64,000 nucleotides of DNA from Agrococcus jejuensis (GCF_007679035.1 NZ_VEFR01000001.1:372001-436000); one strand, 5' to 3'; positions 40,668-54,277 are shown, counted from the stretch's first letter. Numbers and translations are program-made. Notes: generated from the letters alone by a model not told the origin.

Positions 40668-41948
40668 ATGGGAACGCTCGTGACCGATTCGCAGCAGTCC
40701 GCCGAGGCGACGCCCGCCGAGACGGCGAAGGCCTTCGCCAAGCGTCGCCGAGGTCCAATCCTCGGCGCGATCTTCCTCATGGCGACCTCGGCGATCGGGC
40801 CGGGCTTCATCACCCAGACCGCCACCTTCACCGCGACGCTCGGTGCCGCCTTCGCCTTCGCGATCCTCGTGTCGATCCTCATCGACCTCGCGGTGCAGAT
40901 GAACATCTGGCGCATGATCACGGTCTCGGGCAAGCGCGCAGGCGACCTCGCGAACAGCGCCGTGCCCTTCTCCGGCCATGTGCTCGCGGTGCTCATCGTC
41001 ATCGGCGGCCTCGCGTTCAACATCGGCAACATCGCCGGCGGCGGCCTCGGTCTCAACGCGCTGCTCGGCATCGATGCGAAGATCGGCGGGCTCCTCACCG
41101 GTCTGCTGGCGATCTGCATCTTCCTGTTCAAGCGGGCGGGACGCGTCGTCGACGTCGTCGTCATGGTGCTCGGCGTCGGCATGATCCTCATGACGATCGT
41201 CGTCGCGATCGTCTCGAACCCGCCGATCGGCGACGCGTTCCGCCAGACGTTCGTGCCCGACGAGCTGAACTTCGCCACGATCACGACCATCGTCGGCGGC
41301 ACCGTCGGCGGCTACATCACCTACGCGGGTGCGCATCGCTACCTCGAGTCGGGCCTCACGGGCCCCGCGCACGTGCGGGACGTGCATCGCGCGTCGTTCC
41401 AGGGCATCCTCGTCACCGGCGTCATGCGCTACGTGCTCTTCCTCGCCATCCTCGGCGTCGTCGCCTCGGGCGTCGTCATCGACGTGTCGGGGCAGGGTGC
41501 CAACCCGGCCGGCGCAGCGTTCGCCGCCGTGCTCGGCGACGCGGGCTTCCGCATCTTCGGCTTCATCTTCTGGGCCGCGGCCATCACGTCGGTCATCGGT
41601 GCCGCGTACACGTCGGCGACGTTCCTGTCGGTGTTCTCGAGGACGCTCAGGGGCGGCTGGCCGCTCCAGCTCGCGACCGTCGCGTTCATCGTCGTCTCGC
41701 TCATCGTGTACCTGCTCATCGGCACGGCCCCGGCGGCGCTGCTCGTCTTCGTCGGCGGGTTCAACGGCCTCATCCTCCCCATCGGCCTCACGATCTTCAT
41801 GTACATCGGCTGGTTCCGGCAGAAGGACGTGCTCGGCGGCTACCGGTACCCGGTGTGGCTGCTCGTCATCGGCACGCTCGCGACGGCGCTCACCTGGTAC
41901 ATGGGCGCCGTGTCGGTCGGCCCGATCTTCGCCTTCCTCACCGCGTAA
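40668..41948 (+). CDS. NRAMP-like transporter of the 5-oxoproline operon (YcsG type)
   Basis: A 426-residue membrane protein with about 11 helices, NRAMP-like overall. The metal-binding DPGN motif of helix 1 is GPGF here ([15 protein letters not shown]), and the helix 6 MPH motif is absent ([19 protein letters not shown]). True NRAMPs need these to bind Mn or Fe, so the substrate is probably not a metal. B. subtilis YcsG is its counterpart in the ycsFGI-kipIA cluster; uptake of 5-oxoproline or a related acid is the natural guess. ATG 40668 is used; GTG 40680 with a weak GGGAA is an alternative. The next gene follows after 9 bases. Confidence 0.85.
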   Translation: MGTLVTDSQQSAEATPAETAKAFAKRRRGPILGAIFLMATSAIGPGFITQTATFTATLGAAFAFAILVSILIDLAVQMNIWRMITVSGKRAGDLANSAVPFSGHVLAVLIVIGGLAFNIGNIAGGGLGLNALLGIDAKIGGLLTGLLAICIFLFKRAGRVVDVVVMVLGVGMILMTIVVAIVSNPPIGDAFRQTFVPDELNFATITTIVGGTVGGYITYAGAHRYLESGLTGPAHVRDVHRASFQGILVTGVMRYVLFLAILGVVASGVVIDVSGQGANPAGAAFAAVLGDAGFRIFGFIFWAAAITSVIGAAYTSATFLSVFSRTLRGGWPLQLATVAFIVVSLIVYLLIGTAPAALLVFVGGFNGLILPIGLTIFMYIGWFRQKDVLGGYRYPVWLLVIGTLATALTWYMGAVSVGPIFAFLTA

Positions 41949-41957
41949 GGAGCACGC

Positions 41958-42725
41958 ATGCCCGCCATCGACCTGAACTCCGACCTCGGCGAGAACGTCC
42001 CCGAACGGATCGTCGGCGACGACGCGGCCATGCTGCGCGTCGTGACGAGCGCGAACGTGGCGTGCGGCTTCCACGCGGGCAGCCCCGAGGGCATCCGCGC
42101 GACGCTCGTCGAGGCCGTCCGGCGCGGCGTCGCGATCGGCGCCCACCCGGGCTACCGCGACTACGAGGGCTTCGGACGCCGGGACATGGACGTCGACGAC
42201 GCGACGCTGCAGGCGCACGTCGAGTACCAGCTCGGCGCCCTCGGCGCGCTCGCATCGTCGGCGGGCGGGCGCATGGTCTACGTCAAGCCGCACGGCGCGC
42301 TCTACAACGCGATCGCGCGCGACGAGCGGCAGGCGAGGGTCGTCGTCGCCGCCGTGCGGGCCATCGATCCGTCGCTCGCGCTGCTGGGCCTCGCCGGCGG
42401 CGTCGTGCTCGACGTCGCCGAGGCCGCGGGGCTCGCGACGGCGGCCGAGGCGTTCGCCGACCGCGCCTACGCGCCCGACGGCCATCTCGTCGCGCGGACG
42501 CAGGAGGGATCGGTGCTGCACGACGCGGATGCGGTCGCTGCGCGCATGGTCCGGCTCGCGCAGGAGGGCGTCGTGCAGGCGATCGACGGCTCCGACGTCG
42601 CGGTGCGCGCCGAGTCGATCTGCGTGCATGGCGACAGCCCGGGCGCCATCGCCATGGCCGAGGCCACCCGTGCCGCGCTCGAGGCGGCGGGCGTGACGAT
42701 CGCACCGTTCGCGGGCATGCGATGA
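41958..42725 (+). CDS. pxpA: 5-oxoprolinase subunit A (LamB/YcsF family)
   Basis: Subunit A of the bacterial ATP-dependent 5-oxoprolinase PxpABC, which opens 5-oxoproline (a damage product of glutamine and glutamate) to glutamate. The 255 residues match the family: [10 protein letters not shown] at the N-terminus, [58 protein letters not shown] and [15 protein letters not shown] sits 5 bases before ATG 41958. The next gene overlaps it by 4 bases. Confidence 0.96.
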   Translation: MPAIDLNSDLGENVPERIVGDDAAMLRVVTSANVACGFHAGSPEGIRATLVEAVRRGVAIGAHPGYRDYEGFGRRDMDVDDATLQAHVEYQLGALGALASSAGGRMVYVKPHGALYNAIARDERQARVVVAAVRAIDPSLALLGLAGGVVLDVAEAAGLATAAEAFADRAYAPDGHLVARTQEGSVLHDADAVAARMVRLAQEGVVQAIDGSDVAVRAESICVHGDSPGAIAMAEATRAALEAAGVTIAPFAGMR

Positions 42726-43516
42726 GCGCCGTCGCGACGGCGGTGCAGCTCGCCCAGGCGCGCGAGGCGCGCTCCTCGTACCGCGGCGGGCTCGTCGCGC
42801 CGACGAGCGGCGTCGCCCACGGCCTGGTGCAGGCGAACCTCATCGCGGTGCCCGAGGACTGGGCCTTCGACATGCTGCTGTTCGCGCAGCGCAACCCGAA
42901 GCCGTGCCCCGTGCTCGAGGTGGTCGAGGCGGGAGCGTACGAGCCGCGACTGGCCCCGGGAGCCGACCTCCGCACCGACATCCCCGCCTACCGGGTCTGG
43001 CGCGACGGCGAGCTCGTCGAGGAGGTCGCCGACGCGACGACCGCCTGGGCCGAGCAGCCGCTCGTCGCCTTCCTCATCGGCTGCTCGTTCACGTTCGAGG
43101 CCGGCCTCGCCGACGCGGGCATCCCCATCCGCCATCAGGAGCTCGGTCGCAACGTGCCGATGTACCGCACGAACCGCGACTGCGCGCCTGCCGGGCGCCT
43201 CTCCGGCGAGCTCGTCGTGTCCATGCGCCCCATCCCCGCCGACCGCGTCGCGGATGCCGTGACGATCTCGGGCCGCTTCCCGGCCGTGCACGGCGCGCCC
43301 GTGCACGTGGGGGAGCCGGCTGCGCTCGGCATCGACCTCGACCACCCCGACTTCGGCGACGCCCCCGTCGTGCGCGACGGCGAGGTGCCGGTCTTCTGGG
43401 CGTGCGGCGTGACGCCGCAGGCGGCGATCATGGCGTCGCGTCCGCCGTTCGCGATCACGCACGCGCCCGGGCACATGCTGCTGCTCGACGTGCCCGACGC
43501 GGCGTACGCGGCATGA
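42722..43516 (+). CDS. Putative hydro-lyase, DUF1445 (YcsI family)
   Basis: A 264-residue cytosolic protein of the DUF1445 family, annotated as putative hydro-lyase and regularly found with pxpABC (ycsI in B. subtilis). Typical segments are [55 protein letters not shown] and the terminal [13 protein letters not shown] and [15 protein letters not shown]. The role in the pathway is not established; related family members act on D-glutamate or 5-oxoproline-like acids, an inference only. ATGA overlaps at both ends tie it to pxpA and pxpBC. Confidence 0.92.
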   Translation: MSAVATAVQLAQAREARSSYRGGLVAPTSGVAHGLVQANLIAVPEDWAFDMLLFAQRNPKPCPVLEVVEAGAYEPRLAPGADLRTDIPAYRVWRDGELVEEVADATTAWAEQPLVAFLIGCSFTFEAGLADAGIPIRHQELGRNVPMYRTNRDCAPAGRLSGELVVSMRPIPADRVADAVTISGRFPAVHGAPVHVGEPAALGIDLDHPDFGDAPVVRDGEVPVFWACGVTPQAAIMASRPPFAITHAPGHMLLLDVPDAAYAA

Positions 43517-45072
43517 CCCGCATCCTCGCCGCCGCCGACACGGCGCTCATGCTCGAGGCCGCCGACCTCGACGAGTCGATGCGGCTGCTGCCGCGACTGC
43601 GCGATGCGGCCCTCCCCGGCGTCACCGAGCTCGTGCCCGCCGCCCGCACGATCCTCGTGCGCTTCGATCCGCGCGTCGTCGATGCCGACGCGCTGTCGGA
43701 GCGCCTGCTCGCCGTCGAGCCCGCCGACGAGCGCGTCGCGAGCGATGTCGTCGTCACGATCCCCGTGCGCTACGACGGCCAGGACCTCGACGAGGTCGCC
43801 GGCCTGCTGTCGGTCTCGGTCGACGAGGTCGTCGCGCGGCACCGGTCGGCGACATGGACGGTCGCGTTCACGGGCTACGCGCCCGGCTTCGGCTACCTCG
43901 TGGGCGACGACGACCTCTTCCAGGTGCCGCGCCGGTCGAGCCCGCGCACGCGCATCCCCGCGGGCTCCGTCGGCCTGGCCGGGGCGTTCTCGGGCGTCTA
44001 CCCGCGCGAGAGCCCTGGCGGCTGGCAGCTCATCGGCACGACGGACGCGCGGATGTGGGACCTCGAGCGCGACGAGCCCGCCCTGCTGTCGCCCGGCGCG
44101 ACAGTGCGCTTCGAGCGCGTCGCGCGCGAGCTCGTCGTCGCGGCTCCCGCCGAGCGCCCCGCGGTCGAGGCGACGCATGCGCTCGAGGTCGTGCGACCCG
44201 GCCTGCAACTGCTCGTGCAGGACCTCGGCCGTCCGGCGATGGCCGCGACGGGCGTGAGCCAGTCGGGCGTCGCCGATCGCACGGCGATGCGCGACGCCAA
44301 CAGGGCCGTCGGCAACGACGCCGACGCCGCGGTGCTCGAGCTCGCCGGCGGCGGTGCCCTGCTGCGTGCGCGCGGCGCGGCGGTCGTCGCGCTCGCGGGC
44401 AGCGTCGCCGACGCGACGGTCGAGGGTGCCGCGGGCACCGCGACGCCGACGCACGGCACGCCGTTCGCGCTCGACGACGGCGACGAGCTGCGCATCGGCG
44501 CCGTGCGCGCTGGCCTCCGCGCCATCGTCGCCATCCGCGGCGGCATCGCCCTCGAGCCCGTGCTGGGCAGCCTCGCGACCGACACGCTGGCCGGGCTCGG
44601 CCCCGAGCCGCTCGTCGCGGGTGCCGTGCTGCCGCTGCGCGGCGCCGCGGCGGCCCCGCACGCCGTCGAGCCCATCGCAGCGCCGGCGCGCGACCTGCCC
44701 GCCCCCGGCGACGAGGCGGTGCTGCGCATCGTGCTCGGTCCTCGCGACGACTGGTTCGCGCCGGCCGCGCTCCACACGCTCGTGGGCCAGGCATGGGAGG
44801 TCACGCCGCGCTCCGACCGCGTCGGCGTGCGCCTCGCAGGAGCGCCGCTCGAGCGGGCCGTCGACGGCGAGCTGCCCAGCGAGGGCGCCGTCACGGGCGC
44901 CATCCAGGTGCCGCCCGACGGCCAGCCCGTGCTCTTCCTCGCCGACCATCCGCTCACGGGCGGCTACCCGATCGTCGGCGCCGTCGTCGACGCCGACCTC
45001 GACCTCGCGGGGCAGCTGCCACCCGGCGCGCGCATCCGATTCCGCATCGTCCACGCAGGAGACCAGGCATGA
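43513..45072 (+). CDS. 5-oxoprolinase subunits B and C, fused
   Basis: A 519-residue fusion of PxpB (KipI, AHS1 domain, about residues 1-205) and PxpC (KipA, AHS2 domain, about 218-515). AHS1 shows [35 protein letters not shown] and [18 protein letters not shown]2 shows [64 protein letters not shown] and [14 protein letters not shown]. The same order occurs in the C-terminal part of urea amidolyases. In most bacteria the two are separate genes, so the fusion is a lineage feature rather than an error. Overlaps at both ends couple it to DUF1445 and accC. Confidence 0.95.
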   Translation: MTRILAAADTALMLEAADLDESMRLLPRLRDAALPGVTELVPAARTILVRFDPRVVDADALSERLLAVEPADERVASDVVVTIPVRYDGQDLDEVAGLLSVSVDEVVARHRSATWTVAFTGYAPGFGYLVGDDDLFQVPRRSSPRTRIPAGSVGLAGAFSGVYPRESPGGWQLIGTTDARMWDLERDEPALLSPGATVRFERVARELVVAAPAERPAVEATHALEVVRPGLQLLVQDLGRPAMAATGVSQSGVADRTAMRDANRAVGNDADAAVLELAGGGALLRARGAAVVALAGSVADATVEGAAGTATPTHGTPFALDDGDELRIGAVRAGLRAIVAIRGGIALEPVLGSLATDTLAGLGPEPLVAGAVLPLRGAAAAPHAVEPIAAPARDLPAPGDEAVLRIVLGPRDDWFAPAALHTLVGQAWEVTPRSDRVGVRLAGAPLERAVDGELPSEGAVTGAIQVPPDGQPVLFLADHPLTGGYPIVGAVVDADLDLAGQLPPGARIRFRIVHAGDQA

Positions 45073-46790
45073 CCATCCAGACCGTGCTCATCGCCAACCG
45101 CGGCGAGATCGCCGTGCGCGTCGCGCGCGCGTGCGCCGAGGCCGGCATCCGATCGGTCGCCGTGTACGCCGACCAGGACGTCGACGCCATGCACGTGCGC
45201 GTCGCCGACGCGGCGGTGGCGCTCGACGGCACGACGGCCGCGGCGACGTACCTCGACATCCCCTCGCTGCTCGCCGCCGCGCGCGCCGCGGGCGCCGATG
45301 CCGTGCATCCCGGCTACGGCTTCCTCTCCGAGAGCGCCGACTTCGCGCGCGCCGTCGAGGAGGCGGGGCTCACGTGGATCGGGCCGACGCCCGAGAGCAT
45401 CGAGCGGCTCGGCGACAAGGTGTCGGCGCGACGCATCGCGATCGCCGCCGGCGCACCGCTCGCGCCCGGCATCGATCGCCCGCTCGAGGACGCGGACGAG
45501 GCGGTCGCGTTCGCGAGGCAGCACGGCCTGCCGGTCGTCGTGAAGGCGGCGTTCGGCGGCGGCGGGCGCGGCATGCGCATCGCACGCACGCTCGAGGAGG
45601 TGCCGGACGCCTTCGAGGCGGCGTCGCGCGAGGCCGTCGGCGCCTTCGGCCGCGGCGAGTGCTTCGTCGAGCGCTACCTCGAGCACCCGCGGCACGTCGA
45701 GGCGCAGGTGCTCGGCGACGGTCGTGGCACCGTCGTCGTCGTGGGCGACCGCGACTGCTCGCTGCAGCGCCGGAGCCAGAAGCTCGTCGAGGAGGCGCCG
45801 GCGCCGGGCCTCACGGCCGAGCAGCGCACCCGCATCCACGAGGCCGCGCGCGACATCTGCGCCGCCGTCGACTACCGGGGAGCTGGCACGGTCGAGTTCC
45901 TGCTCGCGAGCGACGGCACGATCGCGTTCCTCGAGGTCAACACGCGCCTGCAGGTCGAGCACCCCGTCACCGAGATGGTCACGGGCACCGACCTCGTGCG
46001 CGAGCAGCTGCGCATCGCCGAGGGACGGGGCATCTCGTTCGCCGAGACCCCGGAGCCCGTCGGCCACGCGATCGAGCTGCGTGTCAACGCCGAGGACCCC
46101 GGGCGGGGCTTCCTGCCGAGCCCCGGCCGCATCGAGCGACTGCGCGTGCCCGGCGGGCCCGGCGTGCGGTGGGATGCGGGCGTCGAGGCGGGCGACCGCG
46201 TCGAGGCCGCCTTCGACTCGCTCGCCGCGAAGCTCGTCGTGCACGCGCCCGATCGCGACGCCGCCCTCGTGCGCCTGCGTCGCGCGATCGGCGAGCTCGA
46301 GGTCGAGGGCGTCGCGACCGTCGCGCCGTTCGCCCTCGCGGTGCTCGACGAGCCCGCCTTCTCGACCGACGCGTTCGCGGTGTCGACGCAGTGGATCGAG
46401 GCGGAGCTCATGCCGCGGCTCGAGCCGCAGCTGCGCCCGGCACCCGCACCGCAGGAAGCGCTGCGCCGCATCGCGATCGAGGTCGACGGCCGACGGGTGG
46501 TGCTGGGGCTGCCGGATGCGCTGCTCGCCGCCGCGGCCGGCGCGGGCGGCGGGGGAGCACCCGCATCCGCCGCGCGCGACGAGGCCGTGCTCGAGGCCCC
46601 CGTGCCCGGCACGCTCGTGCGATGGCTCGTCGACGACGGCGCGACGGTCGCCGAGGGCGACGCCGTCGCCGTGCTCGACGCCATGAAGATGGAGACGACG
46701 GTCGTCGCGCACCGCGCGGGCGCGCTGGCGCGCGGGATCGAGGAGGGTGCGACGACCGCGATCGGCGATGCGCTGGGCCGCATCGCCTGA
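45069..46790 (+). CDS. Biotin carboxylase with C-terminal biotinyl domain
   Basis: A 573-residue acyl-CoA-carboxylase alpha-type protein. The biotin carboxylase domain (about 1-450) has ILIANRGEIAVR-like IANRGEIAVRVARACAE, HPGYGFLSESADFA, the ATP-grasp VVVKAAFGGGGRGMRI, RDCSLQRRSQKLVEEAPAP and EVNTRLQVEHPVTEM. A BCCP domain closes the protein, with the biotin lysine at K540 in LDAMKMETTVVAH. No carboxyltransferase gene is nearby. It ends the pxp operon, where accC-like genes are often found; its substrate there is not established, so it may use a carboxyltransferase encoded elsewhere. Confidence 0.93.
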   Translation: MTIQTVLIANRGEIAVRVARACAEAGIRSVAVYADQDVDAMHVRVADAAVALDGTTAAATYLDIPSLLAAARAAGADAVHPGYGFLSESADFARAVEEAGLTWIGPTPESIERLGDKVSARRIAIAAGAPLAPGIDRPLEDADEAVAFARQHGLPVVVKAAFGGGGRGMRIARTLEEVPDAFEAASREAVGAFGRGECFVERYLEHPRHVEAQVLGDGRGTVVVVGDRDCSLQRRSQKLVEEAPAPGLTAEQRTRIHEAARDICAAVDYRGAGTVEFLLASDGTIAFLEVNTRLQVEHPVTEMVTGTDLVREQLRIAEGRGISFAETPEPVGHAIELRVNAEDPGRGFLPSPGRIERLRVPGGPGVRWDAGVEAGDRVEAAFDSLAAKLVVHAPDRDAALVRLRRAIGELEVEGVATVAPFALAVLDEPAFSTDAFAVSTQWIEAELMPRLEPQLRPAPAPQEALRRIAIEVDGRRVVLGLPDALLAAAAGAGGGGAPASAARDEAVLEAPVPGTLVRWLVDDGATVAEGDAVAVLDAMKMETTVVAHRAGALARGIEEGATTAIGDALGRIA

Positions 46791-46890
46791 GCCGGCTGCG
46801 CCATGGGTGCAGCGCTCGGTCTCGTCAAGGCCCCGCGGAAGCCGCGCCGTGCTGGCAGCGTTGAGCACGACGAGATGGAAGGAGCCTCCC

Positions 46891-47469
46891 ATGACGAACG
46901 TCACCAGCTCGAAGCTCGATGAGGCCGCGTACACGGTGCCCGGTCTGTCGCTCAGCGAGGGCCACGAGGCGGCGCGCCTCCTGCAGGACCGCCTGCACGC
47001 GCTCAACGATCTGCAGCTCACGCTGAAGCACGCCCACTGGAACGTGGTCGGCCCGCAGTTCATCGGGGTGCACGAGATGCTCGACCCGCAGATCGAGCTC
47101 GTGCGGGGATGGGTCGACGACCTCGCCGAGCGCATCGCCACCCTCGGCCTGTCGCCGAACGGCCTGCCGGGCGCGATCGTCGCGGATCGCACGTGGGACG
47201 ACTACTCCGTCCACCGCGCACCCACGCAGGCGCACATCGCTGCGCTGAACCTCGTGTACGACGGCGTCATCGCCGACTACCGCACGGTGCAGGCACGGCT
47301 CGGCGAGATCGATGCGATGTCCGAGGACCTCGCGGTCGAGCAGATCCGCGGGCTCGAGCAGTTCCAGTGGTTCCTGCGCGCGCACCTCGAGGACGCGTCC
47401 GGCACCATCGCCGCGGAGTCGGCCGACACCGAGCTCGAGGCTGCCGAGGCGGCCGAGGCGGCATCCTGA
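46891..47469 (+). CDS. dps: Dps-family DNA-binding ferritin-like protein
   Basis: A 192-residue member of the Dps/starvation family: dodecamer that oxidises and stores iron and protects DNA. The inter-subunit ferroxidase residues are intact: H49 (KHAHWNVVG), H61 and D65 ([11 protein letters not shown]), D76 and E80 (WVDDLAER). The N-terminus is short with two lysines or fewer, so DNA binding may be weak. The tail is Ala/Glu-rich. ATG 46891 follows GGAAGGAG. It stands alone, with a 13-base-stem terminator after it. No PerR or OxyR site was recognised. Confidence 0.93.
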   Translation: MTNVTSSKLDEAAYTVPGLSLSEGHEAARLLQDRLHALNDLQLTLKHAHWNVVGPQFIGVHEMLDPQIELVRGWVDDLAERIATLGLSPNGLPGAIVADRTWDDYSVHRAPTQAHIAALNLVYDGVIADYRTVQARLGEIDAMSEDLAVEQIRGLEQFQWFLRAHLEDASGTIAAESADTELEAAEAAEAAS

Positions 47470-47491
47470 CCGCGCAGCGCGCGACGACGCT

Positions 47492-47522
47492 CGACGGGGC
47501 CGGCCGAGTGCCGGCCCCGTCG
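47492..47522 (+). terminator. Terminator after dps
   Basis: A 13-base perfect stem (cgacggggccggc / gccggccccgtcg) with loop cgagt, 22 bases after the dps stop; no T tract. Confidence 0.75.
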
Positions 47523-47566
47523 CTGCGCCCGGCGCGAACCCGTCGGATCGTGTCGGTGGTCGGTCG

Positions 47567-47572
47567 TAGGCT
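47567..47572 (+). promoter_or_regulatory. Leaderless -10 box TAGGCT for uvrA
   Basis: TAGGCT is followed by 6 bases and the GTG of uvrA. Confidence 0.55.
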
Positions 47573-47578
47573 CGACTG

Positions 47579-50467
<2,889 letters not shown>

Positions 50468-50515
50468 TGGCGCGGTTCCTGTGACGTCGAGCATCTGATG
50501 GCGAGCGTCCTCTAG

Positions 50516-52408
50516 ATGGCCGACACCGTCCCGTACAAGCCACGGCCGGGGGAGATCCCCACTCGGCCGGGCGTGTACCGGTTCCGCGACGAGCACGAGC
50601 GCGTCCTCTACGTCGGCAAGGCGAAGAACCTCCGTCAGCGGCTCTCGAACTACTTCCAGCCGCTGCGATCGCTGCACGAGCGCACGCGACGCATGGTGCT
50701 CTCGGCGGCGCGCGTCGAGTGGACGATCGTGGGCTCCGAGCTCGAGGCGCTCGAGCTCGAGTACACGTGGATCAAGGAGTTCGAGCCGCCGTTCAACGTG
50801 CAGTTCCGCGACGACAAGTCGTACCCGTACCTCGCGGTCACCTTCGGCGACGAGGTGCCGCGTGCGATGGTCACGCGCAACCACGACATCCGCGGCGCCC
50901 GCTACTTCGGGCCGTACGCGAAGACGTGGGCGATCCGCGAGACGCTCGACGTGCTGCTCAAGGCCTTCCCGGTGCGCACGTGCTCGTCGACGATCTATCG
51001 CAAGGCCGAGCGCTCGAACCGCCCGTGCCTGCTCGGCGACATCGGCAAGTGCTCGGCGCCGTGCGTCGGCCGCGTCACGAAGGACGAGCACCGCGAGATC
51101 GCCGAGGGGCTCGCCGAGTTCATGGGCGGTCGCGACGAGCGCGTCGTCGACGACGTGCGCCAGCGGATGCAGCAGGCGAGCGCGAGGCACGAGTTCGAGC
51201 GCGCCGCGACGCTGCGCGACCAGATGCTGGCGCTCGAGAACGTGCTGTCGAAGACGTCGGTCGTGCTCTCCGACGGCATCGACGCCGACGTGTTCGGCAC
51301 GGTGCAGGACGAGCTCTCGGCGGCGGTGCACCTGTTCTCGGTGCGCGGCGGTCGCATCCGCGGCACGCGCTCCTGGGTCGTCGACACCGAGCTCGACATG
51401 ACGCCGGCGGAGCTGTCGAGCCAGATGCTGCGCGTCGCGTACCAGGGCAGCGACGCCCCGCCGCGCGACGTGCTCGTGCCCACGCTGCCCGAGAGCGCCG
51501 ACGAGGTCGAGACGTGGCTCGGCGAGCGTCGCGAGGCGCACGGCCTGCGGGGCGCCGTGCGACTGCGGGTGCCGCAGCGCGGCGACCGCAAGCAGCTCGC
51601 CGACTCCGCGTTGGCCAACGCGTCCCACGCGCTGCAGGTCGCGAAGACGCGCCGCACGAGCGACTACGGCTCGCGGTCGGCGGCGCTCGCCGACCTGCAG
51701 GAGGCGATCGGGATGACCGAGGCGCCGCTGCGCATCGAATGCTTCGACGTCTCGCATCTCGGCGGCACGGGCATCGTCGCGTCGATGGTCGTCTTCGAGG
51801 ACGGGCTGCCGCGCAAGGACCAGTACCGCAAGTTCAAGGTCGCCCAGGCGGCCGACGACACCGACGCGATGCACCAGGTGCTGTCGCGGCGTCTGCGCTA
51901 CCTCGTCGAGGGCGATCCCGAGGCGTCCGAGGGGCGTTCGCGGTTCGCGTATCCGCCGCAGCTGCTGCTCGTCGACGGCGGCCAGCCGCAGGTCGCCGCC
52001 GCTGCGCGCGCCGTGCGCGAGGCGGGTGCGTCGATCGCGATCGCCGGCATCGCGAAGCGCCTCGAGGAGCTGTGGCTGCCCGGCGACGACCACCCCGTGA
52101 TCCTGCCGCGCACCAGCGAGTCGCTCTACCTCGTGCAGCGCCTGCGCGACGAGGCGCACCGCTTCGCCATCACCTTCCAGCGCCAGCAGCGCTCGAGCGC
52201 GATCCAGAGCGAGCTCTCGGCGATCCCGGGTCTCGGCGAGGAGCGCGTGCGCAGGCTGCTCAAGCACTTCGGCTCCGCGAAGCGGGTGCGCGCGGCGTCG
52301 CCCGACGAGATCGCCGAGGTCCAGGGCATCGGCGCCAAGCTCGCCGAGCAGGTCTTCGCCTCCCTGAGAACCGATACGGTGGAGGACGAAGGACGAGGGG
52401 GATCGTGA
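50516..52408 (+). CDS. uvrC: Excinuclease ABC subunit C
   Basis: Dual-incision nuclease of nucleotide excision repair. The 630 residues contain a GIY-YIG domain ([27 protein letters not shown], first incision), a Cys-rich stretch ([15 protein letters not shown]), a UVR domain ([26 protein letters not shown]), an RNase H-like domain with catalytic D in [14 protein letters not shown] and [11 protein letters not shown], and C-terminal helix-hairpin-helix repeats ([33 protein letters not shown]). ATG 50516 gives the usual N-terminus. The stop overlaps the rapZ GTG, an arrangement conserved in actinobacteria. Confidence 0.98.
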   Translation: MADTVPYKPRPGEIPTRPGVYRFRDEHERVLYVGKAKNLRQRLSNYFQPLRSLHERTRRMVLSAARVEWTIVGSELEALELEYTWIKEFEPPFNVQFRDDKSYPYLAVTFGDEVPRAMVTRNHDIRGARYFGPYAKTWAIRETLDVLLKAFPVRTCSSTIYRKAERSNRPCLLGDIGKCSAPCVGRVTKDEHREIAEGLAEFMGGRDERVVDDVRQRMQQASARHEFERAATLRDQMLALENVLSKTSVVLSDGIDADVFGTVQDELSAAVHLFSVRGGRIRGTRSWVVDTELDMTPAELSSQMLRVAYQGSDAPPRDVLVPTLPESADEVETWLGERREAHGLRGAVRLRVPQRGDRKQLADSALANASHALQVAKTRRTSDYGSRSAALADLQEAIGMTEAPLRIECFDVSHLGGTGIVASMVVFEDGLPRKDQYRKFKVAQAADDTDAMHQVLSRRLRYLVEGDPEASEGRSRFAYPPQLLLVDGGQPQVAAAARAVREAGASIAIAGIAKRLEELWLPGDDHPVILPRTSESLYLVQRLRDEAHRFAITFQRQQRSSAIQSELSAIPGLGEERVRRLLKHFGSAKRVRAASPDEIAEVQGIGAKLAEQVFASLRTDTVEDEGRGGS

Positions 52409-53265
52409 CTGCGCGCGAGGTGCTCATCATCACCGGCATGTCGGGTGCTGGTCGATCCACTGTCGCGAACGCACTCGAGGATCTCGGCTACTACGTGGTC
52501 GACAACCTGCCGCCCATCATGCTGCGCCAGCTGGTCGACCTCGTGCCGGCCGCGTCCGAGCAGCTGCAGCGCCTCGCGATCGTCGTCGACGTGCGCGGCG
52601 GCGTGCTGTTCGACGACGCCATGCGCCTCATCGAGACGCTGCGCACCGAGATGCCCATCACGGTCGTCTACCTCGAGGCCTCCGACGCGACGCTCGTGCG
52701 CCGCTTCGAGGCCGTGCGTCGCCCGCATCCGCTGCAGGGCGACGGCACGATCCTCGACGGCATCCGCACGGAGCGCGCGCGCCTGTCCGGCATCCGCGAC
52801 GTGGCCGACGTGCTGCTCGACACGAGCGACATCAACGTGCACGAGCTCACGAACCGCGTCCGCGACCGCTTCTCGCGCGAGCGCGAGGATCAGGTGCGCC
52901 TGACCGTGCTCTCCTTCGGGTTCAAGTACGGCACGCCGCCGGACGCCGACCTCATCGCCGACATGCGCTTCCTGCCGAACCCGTTCTGGCAGCCGGAGCT
53001 CAAGGCGCACACGGGCCTCGACGAGGCGGTCCGCGACTACGTGCTCGCGCAGGAGGGCGCGTCGGAGTTCGCCGACGCGTACCTCGAGGCGCTCAAGCCG
53101 GTCCTGGCCGGCTACGCCAGAGAGAACAAGCGATACGCCGTGCTCGGCATCGGATGCACGGGCGGCAAGCACCGCTCCGTCGCGATGTCCGAGCATCTCG
53201 CCGCCCGCCTCGCCGACTCCGGCGTGTCGGTGACGGTGCAGCACCGAGACCTGGGAAGGGAGTGA
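52405..53265 (+). CDS. rapZ: RapZ/YvcJ-type nucleotide-binding protein
   Basis: A 286-residue P-loop protein that hydrolyses GTP/ATP in its B. subtilis homologue and acts as an RNA-binding adaptor in E. coli. Walker [10 protein letters not shown] is at 11-19. [37 protein letters not shown] and the C-terminal [27 protein letters not shown] and [11 protein letters not shown] are typical. GTG 52405 overlaps the uvrC stop. The usual third member of the cluster, yvcK, does not lie between it and whiA, whose start comes one base after its stop. Confidence 0.95.
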   Translation: MTAREVLIITGMSGAGRSTVANALEDLGYYVVDNLPPIMLRQLVDLVPAASEQLQRLAIVVDVRGGVLFDDAMRLIETLRTEMPITVVYLEASDATLVRRFEAVRRPHPLQGDGTILDGIRTERARLSGIRDVADVLLDTSDINVHELTNRVRDRFSREREDQVRLTVLSFGFKYGTPPDADLIADMRFLPNPFWQPELKAHTGLDEAVRDYVLAQEGASEFADAYLEALKPVLAGYARENKRYAVLGIGCTGGKHRSVAMSEHLAARLADSGVSVTVQHRDLGRE

Positions 53266-53266
53266 C

Positions 53267-54232
53267 GTGACCCTGACGCACGACGTCAAGGAGGAGCTCG
53301 CACGCGTGCGCGTGCAGCGACCGCAAGCGAGAGCAGCGGAGGTCGCCTCGCTGCTGCGCTTCTCGGGCGGGCTCCACGTCATCTCCGGCCGCGTGGCGGT
53401 GGAGAGCGAGGTCGAGTCCGCCGCGATCGCGCGCCGCCTGGGACGCGACCTGCTCGACCTCTACGGGGTGCGCGCCGAGATCGCGGTGATCTCGGGCGGC
53501 TCCCGGCAGCGCGCATACCTCGTGCGCGTCGTCGCGCAGGGCGAGACACTCGCGCGCCAGACCGGCCTGCTCGACGCTCGTCGCCGCCCGGTGCGGGGCC
53601 TGCCGAACCGCCTCACGACGGGATCCCTCGAGGACCTCGCCGCCGTGTGGCGCGGCGCGTTCCTCGCGCACGGCTCGCTCACCGACCCCGGTCGGTCCGC
53701 AGCGCTCGAGATCGCGAGCCCCGGCAGCGAGGCCGCCATGGCGATCGTCGGCGCCGCGCAGCGGCTCGGCGTGCCCGCGAAGTCGCGCGAGGTGCGCGGC
53801 GTGCACCGCGTCATCGTGCGCGACACCGAGCCGATCTCGCGCCTGCTCTCGGCCATGGGCGCCAGCGACACCGTCGAGTCGTGGATGCAGCTGCGGCAGC
53901 AGCGCGAGGTGCGCGCGAACGCGAACCGCCTCGTGAACTTCGACGACGCCAACCTGCGCCGCAGCGCGCAGGCGGCCGTCGCCGCGTGCGCCAGGGTCGA
54001 GCGCGCCCTCGAGATCCTCGGGGACGAGACGCCCGAGCACCTCGCGTACGCCGGGAGGCTCCGCCTCGACCACCGCGACGCGTCGCTCGACGACCTCGGT
54101 CGCCGCGCCGACCCGCCCATGACGAAGGACGCCGTCGCAGGCCGCATCCGACGCCTGCTCGCGCTCGCCGACAAGACGGCCGAGGATCGCGGCATCCCCG
54201 ACACCGAGGCGAGCGTCCCCGAGCTCGACTGA
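53267..54232 (+). CDS. whiA: WhiA sporulation/cell-division regulator
   Basis: A 321-residue WhiA, close to the family's typical 325. The N-terminus ([14 protein letters not shown]) and a LAGLIDADG-derived core ([48 protein letters not shown]) precede a C-terminal helix-turn-helix ([27 protein letters not shown]). In Streptomyces WhiA works with WhiB on division genes; in non-sporulating relatives it also affects division. GTG 53267 follows GGAAGGGAG. It is next to rapZ without yvcK. A weak 7-base hairpin (54234-54258) follows its stop. Confidence 0.95.
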   Translation: MTLTHDVKEELARVRVQRPQARAAEVASLLRFSGGLHVISGRVAVESEVESAAIARRLGRDLLDLYGVRAEIAVISGGSRQRAYLVRVVAQGETLARQTGLLDARRRPVRGLPNRLTTGSLEDLAAVWRGAFLAHGSLTDPGRSAALEIASPGSEAAMAIVGAAQRLGVPAKSREVRGVHRVIVRDTEPISRLLSAMGASDTVESWMQLRQQREVRANANRLVNFDDANLRRSAQAAVAACARVERALEILGDETPEHLAYAGRLRLDHRDASLDDLGRRADPPMTKDAVAGRIRRLLALADKTAEDRGIPDTEASVPELD

Positions 54233-54271
54233 GTCCCGCGCAACGCCCCGTCGCGGGAACATCTGCGCGGC

Positions 54272-54277
54272 TAGGAT
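54272..54277 (+). promoter_or_regulatory. Possible -10 box TAGGAT for sodA
   Basis: TAGGAT lies 50 bases before the sodA ATG; unlike the leaderless set, it leaves a leader with an AAGGAGA ribosome-binding site. No clear -35. Confidence 0.45.

Noticed and set aside
51605..51625. gcgttggccaacgcg in uvrC as another copy of the repeat unit
   Set aside because: It is a short palindrome within coding sequence (ALANA codons); it lacks the TGCG half at the right distance and the hairpin module.
54234..54258. Strong terminator after whiA
   Set aside because: The stem is only 7 bases with an 11-base loop; kept as a remark within the whiA entry rather than a separate call.
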